Source: Kalaharituber pfeilii (lineage: Eukaryota > Ascomycota > Pezizomycetes > Pezizales > Pezizaceae). From it: a stretch of DNA of 64,000 nt. The stretch covers positions 2,356,001 through 2,420,000 of the forward strand of contig WHUZ01000002.1 of NCBI GenBank assembly GCA_015179045.1. Reading direction: 5' to 3'. Of the stretch, positions 10,846 through 23,800 are shown piece after piece. Position 1 is the stretch's first letter. Each line of letters starts with the position of its first letter. The notes under the pieces are model-generated. The model saw nothing but the letters and a program-made list of their open reading frames with translations, searched no databases and had not been told where the DNA came from. The position numbers and the translations under genes are program-made.

Positions 10846-11810
10846 ATGGCTGACAAAGCACGCTACTTCCTCGAGCAGTCGATTCCGGAGCTGGAAAAGT
10901 TTGAGGGAAAGAGGCAAGTGAATTTTATTCCGGAGTTATAATTGTGGATACCCCAGGTTGCATGCAGATATGAGACGAATTTAGCTTTGCGGAAAAAACG
11001 GGTTCAGCGACTAGGACTTAAAGGCCGGTCCTACACTGGTTCTCGGAAAATATTCTTTATCCTTGACAGAGCAACTCGCAAATTCCATGGAGACATTGGC
11101 CTATGGATGCAGTATATCGACTTCGCCAAGAAGGAGAAAGCCTCGAAAGTCCTGCTTAAAGTCTTTGCCTCGTATGCAATCATCCCCTTGCACCTTGAAC
11201 TAAGATCCTCAGACTTACTTTAATGTATAGAGCACTTAAACTACATCCTATGAAGACAGAGCTTTGGATATATGCGGCGTGCCACGCCATGGAGGAAAAT
11301 GGTGATATGACTGAAGCAAGAAGCTTTATGCAGCGAGGACTGCGGTTCAATAAAGGATCAAAACAACTATGGCTTGAGTATTCAAAGCTTGAGCTTGTTT
11401 ACATCGCCAAAATTATCACAAGACGTAGGCTACTAGGGATAGATCAGCAAGAGGAATTACCTAGCAACAAAACCAATGACGAAGACGAAGAAATGATAGA
11501 ACTCCCTGCAATAACTGGGGAAGAACTTAACCATGAGGGATCTGAAGAAGACAAACTGGAGAATTCACCTTTGAATAGTCTTGAAGATAATCCGGCGTTT
11601 AATGGGGCTATTCTATTTGCTGTTTTCGACTTAGCTATCAAGGAAATTCCAAATGACATTGAGTTTATATTTGCATTTTTCAATTCTTTTGCCTGGTTTA
11701 CTGGGCTGCCTTGTCAGAGGAAACTTCTTGCACACTAGGTCAATTGTGTATTGAAAGATTTTCCAACCGCTCCACTTGCATAATTCTAGCCTGGTTGGCT
11801 GGCACGAGCC
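10846..11810 (+). pseudogene. UTP6: UTP6 (U3 snoRNP / SSU processome subunit), degraded
   Basis: Utp6 is an HAT-repeat protein of the small-subunit processome. The start MADKARYFLEQSIPELEKFEGK is clear. Exons 10846-10913, 10968-11171 and 11231-11738 join in phase. They give YETNLALRKKRVQRLG, RKIFFILDRATRKFHGDIGLWMQYI, KLHPMKTELWIYAA and MQRGLRFNKGSK. The first intron would be GC-AG (AG|GCAAGT). About 40 residues normally present between the first segment and YETNL (the IFTK..EI..I..KR block) are missing. The frame then hits TAG at 11736, and recognisable sequence (LKDFPTAPLA) continues in the same frame, followed by TAA and TAG. The remaining HAT repeats are absent. It is a pseudogene or, less likely, a truncated expressed copy. 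Since UTP6 is essential in yeast, an intact copy elsewhere is expected. Confidence 0.85.
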
Positions 11811-13187
11811 CCTCTACATGTAGGTTATACTAAACCCTTTTAAGTAAGTCCCTTGCTTACTAAGATATAATTCTACCTAATTTGTATTAGTAGGATGTAA
11901 CTCGATTATTGCATAATTCCATCTGACTACCATAACAGCAAAGCCAATTTGGCACACTTCTAACTAATGACAGGAATCTTTCTTTTATCATTTTATCCCA
12001 CTCTTGAAGCTTTTCACTTTCATTCATCACATAAAGTAATAATTCAGACATGCTCAACTCAAGTAGTTTCTTAATTATAAATTTCATGATTGATATCTTT
12101 GCATGCCGAGCTCGGATTTTCATTTCACTATTGTATGAGGCTTCAGCGGGTGATTCGAGGCTGTGACCGCTTGTAGGGTAACAAGTATTACATAACCAAC
12201 AGGTGAACGCTATCCTAGCAAGATTATCAAAGAAAAGTGGAATTTCATGAAATCTACCCTCCCTAGCTGCTCTTTCTAAGAAACGGCCAACAGGACACTT
12301 GCAGGGCAAAGACTGAATCCCTACTCCTCTCTAAGCCTACCTATTACAATAATATTCTCGCTCAGGAATATTGTGCAAATTCTGGGGCAATATGTACCCG
12401 GCGAATGGAAGGAAAGGAAAACAGCGAAAGAGGGAAGTCGGAAGGAGAATGCAGTAGTACTTCGGTCCGATACCATCGGCACCAAAAGTAACGATCTAAG
12501 CAGTGCAATTATCATCAAAATATCAACGACTGGAAAGGAATTAGCTACACTGAAGCATGAAGAGCCGCAAAAGAGAAGCAACGAAAGCCGTGCCAGACAC
12601 CCTTTACCACCCAATTTCGGTTACCTAAATGCCACAGATAAGGATGGCAAGACACACTTAGTTAAAGTTCTGCGGCTAGTTGCAGCTGAAGAGGATGTAA
12701 TGAAGAGTTTGTTTTATATTTTTTTGTTTAAAAGTGTTTAGACTGCTATGACCATTTAATGTGAAAGGTGTCGATGACTTAACAACCAAGAAGCTAGTGA
12801 AATTTGTTCCTTAACAACCTCTTACATCTTCAAGTAACTTAATTAGTCCCATGCAAAGCTCAATGGTATTGCTAATCTACCCGTCTGTTCCCTTCTGTAT
12901 GACATGAGACCACCTTCTCTCGCATATATATACACTAGCCAGAATATTGAACTGCATGTTAAGCATCCCGTCGGTTGTAACCAGACTAGTTCGCTGCTGT
13001 GTTTATAGAAGCCTAATCAGGTTAGCTCAAGTTTCTGGTTCCGTTTACACTCTTTAGGCACTAGCTCGGTTGCGTTCAAAGTTACCAGATTTCTGTGAAC
13101 CTTGCGCTCATGCATGCTGGTGTTCTTCGCATTGTGCCTCCTCAGCGTTAACATTCTACCTGGCCTCCTTACACAAGTACACCAAAC
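11811..13187. other. Region with unassigned open frames between UTP6 relic and SRP102
   Basis: Two unrecognised frames are notable. One is on the minus strand (12309 to 11887, 140 codons; Lys/Glu-rich middle with LLELSMSELLLYVMNESEK). The other is on the plus strand (12373-12741, 122 codons). Neither has recognisable motifs or obvious splice partners, so I do not call them genes. Part of this DNA probably replaced the 3' half of UTP6. Confidence 0.4.
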
Positions 13188-14067
13188 ATGGACTCTATAT
13201 TCGCTCCTCCGACACCTGTTCTCATCATCGCGACTATATTGATTGCTTTAATACCAATAATATTGCATTTTGCAATCTTTAGAGTGGGCGCCAATGCTAG
13301 TTTACCGACCTTTCTTGTCCTCGGCCCTTCAGGATCTGGCAAGACCAGCTTATGTTTATGGGTATGTGCCGAAGCTCATGCCTATCTGTGAACCGCTCTG
13401 TAGCTGACAAGTTCTGTCAATACAGTTCAAAAAGGGCGAGAAGACCACTACTCCTACACATACTTCACAAACCGCACTTTCTCTGGAATGCGACATTCCT
13501 GCTTCTATGACTGCTTCAGCAAAATATCGCTCCACAAATGATCCCTCCCTAAGCCAAGAACATACAAAATTCTTAGTAATGGATACTCCAGGCCATGCTA
13601 AACTCAGGCACATTGCATATGAGGAACTGAAAAGGCCAGGAAATAATATCAAAGGGCTTATATTTGTTCTTGACAGTGCCGAGGAAATGGCTAAGGCAGC
13701 AGAATATCTCCATGATGTATTGTTGGCACTTCAGAAAGCTGGAGGGAAGAAGAAGATGAGGCTTCTCGTTGCCTGTAACAAGAATGACTTATTTACCGCA
13801 TTGCCAGCTAGTCGCATCAAAACGTTGTTGGAGAAGGAGATTACAAAGACTAGAGAGTCTCGGTCCAAGGGATTAATGGATTCCGGGGTAACAAGTACCG
13901 ATGGGGTTGGTGCGGACGATGAGAATGAATGGCTTGGAGAGGGAGGAGAAGGTGAATTCAAGATGGAAGTGATGGAAGAAGTTGGAGTGGAGGTTAGCCT
14001 CAAGGGAGGGAGCGTTGAAACCGGGGAGTGCGAATACTGGAGACAGTGGGTGGGGAGCTGTTTATAG
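13188..14067 (+). CDS. SRP102: Signal recognition particle receptor beta subunit
   Basis: SR-beta is the membrane-anchored small GTPase that recruits SR-alpha to the ER. Exons are 13188-13361 and 13426-14067 (271 residues). A single N-terminal membrane segment (about residues 9-31, VLIIATILIALIPIILHFAI) precedes the GTPase domain. G1 is GPSGSGKTSL, G3 is DTPGH, G4 is NKND, and the GLIFVLDSA segment is typical. The C-terminal region carries an acidic insertion (GVGADDENEWLGEGGEGEF), then the conserved-type end with ..WRQWVGSCL. The intron sits right after the P-loop helix. It appears complete. A SAR/ARF-family alternative is unlikely because of the N-terminal anchor. Confidence 0.9.
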
Positions 14068-16404
14068 TTTCATGTTCATCGGTGTGAATAGGCTTCCTGA
14101 TGTTTCGATATCCTTTGCAGCTGCAGAAGGCTAGATTTATTTTATTTTTGTTTGCTAGTTTGTTTGCTTAAAATTCTTTCACTTAGGATTCTTTGACTTA
14201 GATTCTACAACACAAGGTAATTTTTCGCATCTACAGTATTACCTGTTAATAAATAATGATGAACATAAGAATGCTATTTTTAGACTTATTCATTGTACCT
14301 ATCATCATAGTAATAATAGCTGGCAATGCCTCTGCCCACGTATAGAAGCATACTACTTCGTGTATGAATATTGTTACTGCTAGGCTTGTTCCCCCTTTCA
14401 CCTTATGGTCTTTTCATCTATTTACTCAAGTCTCTGTCAATATCACTGTCGTAAATTTGAGGATATAGGCAGGGTGCCAGGATGGCATCCAGCAAGAAAA
14501 GAGGCTAAAAAGTACACAAGAAAATTCAATCAATATATTTCGAATCAACCAAATAGTAGAAAAAAAAGACAATGAGATAGCTAGGTATCCGGATTTTATC
14601 CCGACCTAGACCATAGACATAATTCCAGACCCTGGACTCCGTCAGTCAGCAACTTAGCCGACAGCCAGCCTGAATCCCACCAGGGCATTCATATTATTCC
14701 CATCTATTTCATTTCCTTGCCATAATTTACTCTCTCTGATATCAATGTAAGCCTCAACTTCAATAGCTCTCCCCGCGCATTCCAACTTCCTATCTGCGTT
14801 CTCCTCCTCACACTTGTCATGTCAATCAACACTCCCTTGCAATAACCAAAATCTCCTGGATATTCCTCAAAATACTAGTATACCTTGGTACCTAATTACG
14901 TAACTTTAACTAAGTAGTATTTACTTTACTATGTACGTTGTGACGATTTTGTAGATTGAAAATGAGAATTTTTAAATATAGTCTTATAAGTTGGCTTTGT
15001 AGAATTCACTTGGATTAATATGAGGATAAGGGGTGAAACTCGCGTTCTATGCAGATCTTGTTTATGAAAGAGTGGTCTGTGGGCGTAGTTCACTGCCACC
15101 ACTTCATCCTGCTGTTCCCCTCTCATCTAATTATGGAGTGGTACGTGCACATGTCACACTCCTAATATACGTATCAGGTGTTGCGTACGAGAACTTGACA
15201 ATGTATATATGGTTGTATAATGTTGGATACGCCATATTTAATGATAGTACTTATTGCAAGTTAAACATATAAATGCGAAGAGAGAGTTGACAGATAGCAA
15301 AAATATTTATCGTCGTCGAGTATGCAACGACAGTGCCGCTGGTGTCATCTTAATTCGACTTTGGTATGTGAGCCCCAATATACATCTGGGCCACATGAAA
15401 AAAAAAACAAAAGAGAGAAAATTTAAAACAGGTTACCCTGTTCCAGTTAGATGTTTATTGATCGATGTTAGAACCAGAGCATTAAAGTCCGTTTCTGAAG
15501 AAAGATGTGGACAATCCTCTGCCCAAGCTCGGAGTGAGAATCGAACCGGGACCCTCAATTCTATGTTGGAACCTCCATAACTAGGGACAACAGATAAACG
15601 ACTTCACGCTGTAGGTCAATTCAGACGAATTTCTTCCACACAAAGACTCTATTTCTAGGGACCTTGCCAAGTCAGGGCGAACAATACAGACTTCTCACCT
15701 AGTTATCAGTAGAAAAATTGGGGACCCAGAAAGGCATAGTATATATTTGGAAGCCTGTGGCATGCGTTCCCATCGGAATGCAGGCAAGTGCTGCGAAAGC
15801 GAGACCCAATAGATATATATTGCAAGTAGGAACTGCGAATATATATGCCCTTTATATAATATTAATTTGCAGTTTTTCTCCTGATCTAGTCCATCACGTG
15901 CAGTATACATTATATATGCGCATAACTCACAAAATCCTGTGCATGGGAGCCGCCTGCATGTTGCGTTTGAAAATGACCAGATCGTGTTCTCGTTTTCTTA
16001 TTTTACTAATATATGACAATATCAATGGCATTCACGCTTGTTATCCTTCTCACTTAACGTCACACCATGCGCAATTCAAATCCAAGCACCCGCACCCGCA
16101 CCCCCCTCCCCCTCCCCGCCCACCGCTACTCCCAACTTGGCCCAAAGCAGGCACACTGATGAGCTTCTAATTTTTTAGACAAAAATGCTGCATTCCGTGT
16201 AGTGTAACCATCGTTCTTTCTCATGCCTAGTTAACGGTGTTCAGGGTACCAATACTGTCCGGAATTTGTGAACCGTTTTCAGCAGGGTCCCCAGTGCTTT
16301 GTGCGGGCCAGCAGGCATATGGTTCATGAAGTTGGAATTCCCTGCCCTCCCTGGCAGATATTGAGGGAAAAGTGACAAACATGTAGAGTTAACCCCCTCT
16401 CTCC

Positions 16405-16439
<35 letters not shown>

Positions 16440-17310
16440 AGAATCATGGTACGATGCGGCAACTATTTAACAAAATATATGCCAATTATATAAAGTTAAT
16501 GGGTAAGGCGGGGGGGGTTAGTAGTTATTGATTTTATATCTAAGGCGGAAAGGAAGTAAAGGAGAAAAAAGGAGAAAAAATATATTTAAAAAAAGAAATG
16601 AAGATATCGGAACCCTCTCCAACTACTTGTCTCATGACCAACTGCAGCCCTCTACCTGACACCATACGAGTCATCTTATGTGTACATTACCCCCATATAC
16701 TGGGGATTGCTTCATATACGCGCATGTACCTATTTCTTTTAATCCCTTACCAAGACCTAAAAGGACTGACAAAAAACTACAATATATATATAAAATAAGA
16801 AATTAAACCGTTGGTATCGAAAGGTTCCACATCGTCAAAATTGTCAAATACAAGTAAGCATTTGGTATTGTCGTTTGAGGTTAGCTATTCCTTCTCAGTG
16901 GTGGCTGCTATATAGTAAACATTCCTGTCGAATCGAGTATGCCCGCCATGCCAAGTAATTGGCCAACATGTCTGTAGTCTGGCTTGTGGACAGTCTGGCA
17001 TGATGTTTGAAAAGTCGCTGCATAATGTGAGTGAAACTAATTTTTGTGTGCTCGTGGATAGTGGAGAACGCTGATGCGTAGTCTCCATAGACAAGTCTCC
17101 ATAAACATATTCCAAAACTACCAAAAAAAAACTGAACAAGCACGAAGCTTCAGCATATATCTAAACCTAGACAATCAAAAAAATGACAATTCAGAATGAG
17201 GTTCCAACCAAAACAAATAGACCAATTTATCCCAAATCCGAATCCCATACTCGCATCCCATTCTATTCTCCTTCTCTTAGACTCCCAAATCTCTATCATC
17301 TGGTCCTTTA
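14068..17310. other. Gene-poor AT-rich region
   Basis: There is no recognisable gene. Present are a CCCGCACC-type pyrimidine/C-rich tract (about 16086-16130), a 31 bp poly-A run (16408-16438), and many short chance open frames. A minus-strand GGTTCGATTC box near 15536-15546 resembles a pol III B-box but has no partner. Confidence 0.5.
16408..16438 (+). repeat. Poly-A tract
   Basis: An uninterrupted run of about 31 A. It could be the tail of a retroposed sequence, but no retroelement coding sequence is visible next to it. Confidence 0.9.
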
Positions 17311-19041
17311 CTATGCCCTTTCCTTCCCCTTACCCCTATATTGATCAACTGGTACATCAAACCAACTCTCAGTATCTCCTGTCGTCTCTGAAGCGGGGAT
17401 GCACTGAAATCTGCCAGGCCCAGCTACAGAGTCGCTGGTCGATCCCGAACTCATAAGACACAGAAGGCTCTGCGCAGAGCCTTTGGTGGGTGATGGTGGG
17501 TAGCTGTACACGCCTTGATCAGTAACTGTATGATTCGGATATGTGCGCCCAGCGCTAGTGCTCACAGCACCAGCAGCTCTTTGAGCAGTTCTCTGGTCGA
17601 ATATCCATACACCGTCATCCTCATCTTCATTATAGCCCTGTGATTCCTGTTGATCTTCCATTTCCTCATCGCTGTCCTTGATGCTATCCTCATCTTTCTC
17701 CTCTTCCTCATTATCATCTTGGATGTATGAAGTTACACCGCTTTCGTATAAGGAATACGCTACCTCCTGGATTTCAATCTCCTCCTGCGGGACGTACATG
17801 TCGAGGCCGGCGCCATAGTATTCTTGCGCAGTCAGTCCGCCAACCATATCCACGTTAGTGCTGACGCTTTCCAGGGCAGAGGAACCGGTTACAGAGACAG
17901 TGGAAATGGAGGTAGTGTCTGTATTCAGATTCCTGTTAGGGGCAGGACCAGTATCCGTATTTACACTCGCCGGGGGCTCGGCAGCCGCCGCAGCCGCAGG
18001 AGCATCTGCAGCGACGGACAACCGTCGAAGGTCTTCTGCCATGGCACTTTGTATCACGGCAAGGTTTGCCACTGCAGCAGCAGGGTCTAGGTTCTGTGCT
18101 CTGATGTAAACACCTAGTGTGGGAGTACCTTGTGCCGGGTCGTACTCGTCAGGCTCGACGTCGGGGGTGTCAAGCAGGAGGTGGTCGAACACGATTCCCG
18201 GGTGTTTTGTTTCAGGAAAGGCCATGGCAAGATCAGGCGGGAGACGGGTGTCCACTTCTCCTTCCTCGCCTTCATCATCTTCCTCACACACCTTCTCACT
18301 ATCATGTTCATCGTCACCATCGTCGTCATCATCATTTTCATCCTTGTCCTGATCTTCAATTCCCGTAAACTGACTCACCACCTTCGTCAACGCTTTGGAC
18401 CTCGACGTCAAATTTGGCCTAACCGAGAACCTGTAATCCCGCGTCCCCTCCTTATCTCCATCCCACTGGCTATCCAGCTGCACAATATCCGCATGACTCA
18501 GCCCTCTCGGGCGGTAAACCGGCAGTGCATTCCGCCATGCCTTACTTCCCTCGACCCATTTTGGGTCCAACATTGCATCTAAATCAATAGATTCACCATC
18601 ATCTTCAATATTGTCTCCAGCTATATCAGGGAAAATCAGTTGCTGGTCGATATCATGAAAGAAGCTTGAGAGCGTGGTGTAGGTTGGATGTAAGAGGGAT
18701 TCAGCGGCCCCACCACAGGTATGCCCTGTCATTTCTTCGACCATAGCTTTGTTGAGGGTAGAGGCCTTGGACATGCTGATGAGTGATGATTTCATGCTGC
18801 GCTGGTTCACACCACCAAGAGTGTAGTTTCCCGAATCTGCAGCCTGCAAACGGCGTTGCAACCCCAGATATGCGATTCCCAACCTGCAAGCATCATCCGA
18901 ATCAGAAAGCGGTGATGGTGGGGAGAAGGCATCTTGGGGAAACGATGATTCACTGCCACTTTCAGCATCAACAATCAAACCTGACCCAGCAAGTGCGCTT
19001 CTGGATCGCAGAACCAGAAATTTTCTAGTTCTGTTTGACAT
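17311..19041 (-). CDS. Unrecognised acidic, largely disordered protein
   Basis: This is a single long open frame of 576 codons, starting at MSNRTRKFLVLRSRS. The frame extends upstream to an ATG at 19236, but this first basic segment looks like the natural start. The sequence has a short folded-looking part (about residues 30-200, with DACRLGIAYLGLQRRLQ and YRPRGLSHADIVQLDSQW). Two very acidic stretches (DDDDDGDDEHDSE and NEEEEKDEDSIKDSDEE), an Ala-rich run and a C-terminus ending in KGKERA follow. No signal peptide, membrane segment or catalytic motif is evident. No family is recognised. The length and absence of stops support a real gene. Small introns could exist but are not required. Nothing in the neighbourhood hints at its role. 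Confidence 0.7.
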   Translation of the reverse strand: MSNRTRKFLVLRSRSALAGSGLIVDAESGSESSFPQDAFSPPSPLSDSDDACRLGIAYLGLQRRLQAADSGNYTLGGVNQRSMKSSLISMSKASTLNKAMVEEMTGHTCGGAAESLLHPTYTTLSSFFHDIDQQLIFPDIAGDNIEDDGESIDLDAMLDPKWVEGSKAWRNALPVYRPRGLSHADIVQLDSQWDGDKEGTRDYRFSVRPNLTSRSKALTKVVSQFTGIEDQDKDENDDDDDGDDEHDSEKVCEEDDEGEEGEVDTRLPPDLAMAFPETKHPGIVFDHLLLDTPDVEPDEYDPAQGTPTLGVYIRAQNLDPAAAVANLAVIQSAMAEDLRRLSVAADAPAAAAAAEPPASVNTDTGPAPNRNLNTDTTSISTVSVTGSSALESVSTNVDMVGGLTAQEYYGAGLDMYVPQEEIEIQEVAYSLYESGVTSYIQDDNEEEEKDEDSIKDSDEEMEDQQESQGYNEDEDDGVWIFDQRTAQRAAGAVSTSAGRTYPNHTVTDQGVYSYPPSPTKGSAQSLLCLMSSGSTSDSVAGPGRFQCIPASETTGDTESWFDVPVDQYRGKGKERA

Positions 19042-20068
19042 AAAAGATTGCGAGTAAAACAATAATATTCGAAAGAAAGAAGCCGAAGTTTCCGGAGGTG
19101 AAACCAGTGGAACCGTGCGTGCAACAGGATGGGCAGAAATACGGAATATTATGGAACATTGATTGGTATCAAAAGGTGAAAGAGATTGGGTATATATGCT
19201 TCCTAGGGTAATTTGGTAACAATGAATGCCATACAACGGACACCCTAAGTATAAACTGAAAGCATCTGGCGCGGGTGTAGAAGACGAACTCAGTTTGCTT
19301 TGTGCATAAAACTATCAGGCTTTTCCGCGCGCCTCCTATGATAGTGGCTCGTATAATAATATCTAATTGAAGGGAGCATTTTTTTGCGACCCAAGTGCAG
19401 TATAGAAATTGAAAAATTGAAATCATAGCGCATGTAGGCCCAGCCCAGCACATGTCTTCACACGGATAATTTTGCATTAGGCAGTTAGTTTTGTGGAACT
19501 GGAGCCCTGAAGGCTATCTTCTGTTGAAAAAGGAAAATGCGGATGCCTATTGAGACCAGAATCCGCGCCCAGTTAGTCTGGTTAGTCACGCACAAGGCTA
19601 ACTCTCCGCCTGGATACGAGAGCTATGAGGACATAGCTCCGATTGGTTCGCTGAACGTCACTCACGAATTTAGCTATGTATAAAACTCAGCGAATTTCCC
19701 TAGCAGGATTAACAATCTGATTTGGGCTTAGAATTACAGAGCACAATAACAAGATATAATCTCAATGGTGAAGATAACAAAACATTTACTATCTCTCTCC
19801 TTATTTCCCGAATCAACCAACGACCTTGCCACTTGAGACTACCCTAGTGTTTGCTGCAAGGTTGTCCTATTCAGTTGCCTTGCACCTCCTCTTGCCTTAT
19901 ATAGGCTATGAACAGAGAGCTTGGATTCTTCTTTTAGGTCTTATCCATAATCAAATTTTACAGTGAAGGTTACGCACTTGGTGGGTTGGTTGACCGCCGC
20001 TAAGCTACTTCATGCACGCAATAACGCCTAGATGTGCATTCTGATAATGGTGTGTACATGCCCAATCG

Positions 20069-20869
20069 CTAAGTGCTGAAAATACTGTTCGAAGATGGAA
20101 TGTATCTCCATGCTTCCGTATCGAGTTTCCACTCAGACCCTTCCCAATCACCACATTCCCCTTCATAATCATCTCCTTCTTGCTCGATGTCCAGAGCCAG
20201 ACAGTCTAGAATTGGGCCGACAGGTCTCTTCCGTTGGGCGCCCGGTTGAACCACAAGGGCCTCAAGTGGATATGCAACATGCTCGGAGAGTAGAACGGGG
20301 TTCCTTAATCTTGGCAAACGGCCAGGTATATTTGGGAGCAAGACGTACACTTTGTATGTGAAAGCATCCACATATGCATCACTAGTGGGAAGCCCGAAGC
20401 GGTGCAAGAGATCCAAAAGCCCTTCAGGGCAAAGCTTCCATGGTTGGCGGTAACGCAAAGAACCTGGGTATACGATACGAAGAGCGTCTCGTTTATTGAA
20501 AAGATGAGGGATAACATTGTGATTTATAGGATGCACTCGCGGATCCTCAGAGTCCGCAAATCGACAACAGCATTCGGTTTCAACTCGGACGCTAGCCGGA
20601 GGTTGTGGCTCGATTACCAGGCAACGTACAATTGTCAGGTTTGCATAGAAGTGATGAGCTATGCGGTAAGTGTAGTAAGCGGACGCGAGTGGTTCAGGTG
20701 TGCATGATGAGTCCAGCTTGTGAGTTTTCTGATCGGGGTCGAAACGGTTAGTTGTGTGAGCTGCCCGGTCGGCTTTGAAATTCATTTCGAAATGCAGGTC
20801 GTTTAGTGATATACTCGGTAAGATGCAGCTTAATGGGTATCTAGGGAATGACTCGTACTCTGGTTGCAA
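20069..20869 (-). CDS. Unrecognised open reading frame, 266 codons
   Basis: This is a single frame from an ATG at 20869 to a stop at 20069. The protein is Pro/Leu/Arg-rich, with segments such as FKADRAAHTTNRFDPDQK, CCCRFADSEDPRVHPI and PEGLLDLLHRFGLPTSDAYV. It has an acidic C-terminal patch (IEQEGDDYEGECGDWEGSEW). No family, signal peptide or membrane segment is recognised. The composition is compatible with a genuine lineage-specific protein, but the evidence is length alone. Confidence 0.45.
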   Translation of the reverse strand: MQPEYESFPRYPLSCILPSISLNDLHFEMNFKADRAAHTTNRFDPDQKTHKLDSSCTPEPLASAYYTYRIAHHFYANLTIVRCLVIEPQPPASVRVETECCCRFADSEDPRVHPINHNVIPHLFNKRDALRIVYPGSLRYRQPWKLCPEGLLDLLHRFGLPTSDAYVDAFTYKVYVLLPNIPGRLPRLRNPVLLSEHVAYPLEALVVQPGAQRKRPVGPILDCLALDIEQEGDDYEGECGDWEGSEWKLDTEAWRYIPSSNSIFST

Positions 20870-23800
20870 GGCTGTTCTTGTGAAGTTCGCAGATGAAGAG
20901 TAAGGTGGATTTCAAAACTGGCTTACAATCTTTATATTGGAAAGACCACCCTGTGCCTGTAGCGTTAGGTCATCCAGGAAAGCTACTCTACTACTCTTTT
21001 AGGGTAACAAAACATTCTTCTGTTTGTTACCCATTCTATTGCTATCCTCTGTTCAGTCTTTCCGGTCCAATGGTCTTTCCAGAACTCTCCTGGTGAATAC
21101 ATAAAACAAAACTTTTTTTCTGGAAAGATCGTAGGCACTATATACGTAATCAGTGCCTGTTTTCTCTCTCTCCAAAAAATGTGCACGGCCTCACGGCCGT
21201 CATTAAGAATAGCTGAATGAGGAGCTCATTGTCGATTATTCACCTATGTTGCACCTCACTAATGATGGCATCATGCCAACTAGGGTGAGCAAAGGCCTCC
21301 CAGCCTATGCGTATCCACAATCGGCGCAACTGTGATTTGTGAGCCGTATTTTATCCTGTACGATATCCCACAGCCCAGTGTACATGTCTGGCACTGTGTT
21401 GAGAGGCATCAACATAAGCTTGAATTTGTATACTAGAGTCGCTGTACCGCAAGCAAGAGAGGGGCTTGGCATGAGACACTCCCGTTGTAGGTAAGTACTG
21501 AATGGCGCTAAGTACGAGTAGAGTATCATACATGCGTACTGTAATACGTGCACTCAGAGGCCAGACAAGATTGGTGAGTGTAGGTAGTTCTGCTATGCAT
21601 TTGAATTTGATTAGTATTGAAGCCTTAAACCGGCATAGAGTCACTTGGCTTCAGTTTAGCATCCCCAGAGTGGGCTGAAGACTTGAGTGCAGATTACGAA
21701 ATTTAACAATTCTCCAAATATATCTACTTTTGTGTTTTCAAGGGCAGCTGCCGACTCAGATTCTGCCTAAAGATATTATACATGCACATATACATCTTCC
21801 TTCATATTGCAAGCACTGAGTATTATCTATTTTATGAATAGAGCAATGTTGCAGCCTTCCTGTACCTATAACACTTTGCGCAATATACTGCAGCACGCGA
21901 AAAGGGGATTCAGAGTTGACATTAGACAAGTACCTTGATTTTTCCCGTATTTCATCAGCCGAATTTTTTTATAGCAGAAGTAATTTGTATGTAGACGGAA
22001 ATAACTTCACTCTTATCTCTTTCCATTTTGTTATTTGGTAGAATTTTATTATAGCAAGAAGTATTTGAGTGCAAACATGATGAGACGCTGCAATATTTTT
22101 CAGTATAGCAAGGTTTTCGCTATAGCGGAGTTCGTTATAGCAAGGTAAGACTGTACCTACATTGTCTGATTTTGCCAGTCACCAACTCCATGCTATTAAT
22201 TTTGAGATAATATCCCAGTCCTCCAGATTTGCAATTGCTCGGAATGTACTGGTACCTAGTCTGATTGGTGCCCAAGTCAGACTGGACTTTGATATACTAC
22301 ATTACTCAGAAACAAATATTTGTTCAATCAGATTTGGATGCATTCAAGGTACAGATTTGGTGCCTCCTCAACCTCAGGGAGTATGATAAAGTAGAGTGGT
22401 CTGATCGGTAACGGAGAGTCACGCTTACCGGGTCCTTCAAAGCGCAATTTCTTGTGCTCGACTTCAACACTTTGCCATGATGAGCATCTAATTCAAGATT
22501 GTTGGGCAAAATGAACCAACATGGTCCAAATTATTGTTATGCAAAGATTTTATTCCAGCAGTCTAGCTAGCATCTAAATATAAAATTTGTCACCCTTCAC
22601 CTACTTTAATTTGCTCTTAAGAGGTTCTTTTAGGATAAGGATTGTTACATCCTAGTGGGCTAACTTAAAGTAGTGTTGTAACCACGCAAGGCTGAACTGT
22701 TCTATATATTTACTGTATAATATGTAGATTATTATCTTTATTGTGACTATGTCCAAGTGATCCTCCGCTTGCACTCAGTCAAAATAATATTGACTAGGAG
22801 CTTGATAAGCTAGCCTTATACTGATACTGCGCGGAATTAGGACTTCAAGCTTCAACTTGCCATCTTGAACCCTGCAATACTCATATTGTAGAGGTGTAAT
22901 GAGCTTGCGCACATTGCTAAGGACACAAAAGAACAACAATCACTTATAATTCAAAATAGTCCAATCTCACATTTCCCTCTCTTCACCGGTATGTGTTGTT
23001 ACTTCACTTGTGAAACTTGTGCCACTGTATTTTCTTGGAGATACGCCCCTAGAATCGGGCTGCATCCTTAGGGAACTTTGGAGTTAACAATTACCAAAGC
23101 AATCATCTTCCTGGCTTCACTTTGCTTCATGGTGGGCCATTTGCCTTATAGACCTTCAACCTTTTTCTCCCTCAGGATTGCCCTAACAAGAGTTCGGTTT
23201 GAGCGATGAACATTACAGGCGCCAAGGCTCATAAAGTTTGCGGGTGTTGAAGGGAATGTCTGAGGCTAAATGAACTATTAGTTGACAAGTGATAAATGAT
23301 GATATAATGAGCTTAAGGAGACAATGCAATCTATGCTTGTGTATCTCAGTGGACAGGAGGTAAAGAGGTCTGAAATCTCGAACAAATATGGCCCATGGGC
23401 CTGACCATGATGGCAATATATTGAACTTTCCTCTCAGAACGGGAGAATCTTAATACCAATATCATCTCTTTAACCTTTGGTCACATGCAGCCGTACTTGT
23501 TGAGTATATTTTAGCACTTGCTGACTGGGAAGACGCCTCTTGCATCGGCGTAAATTTCCTCAAAGAGCCCAGAATTTATTTCCTCAGCAAGGGATTTTTC
23601 GCTTCATCGGGTTCATAAGGGTACACCAAGGCATATTCTAAAGTGATGTAAGGGAAAATGATCGATAATGGCGTAATGGCTGACCTACGCAAGGCAAAAT
23701 GAAGAGACCTGGAGGCACATTGATGTTGACAAAAGACTACCGGCATTTTATGTTGCATATGTCCAATATCAGCTCCTTCTATATCAACATATGCATCAAG

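Noticed and set aside
11887..12741. Two opposed frames downstream of the UTP6 relic
   Set aside because: No motif, no splice partners and no match to the missing UTP6 HAT repeats; kept only as a remark.
15490..15600. Minus-strand GGTTCGATTC resembling a tRNA/SINE B-box
   Set aside because: No A-box, no cloverleaf stems and no matching acceptor arms could be drawn around it.
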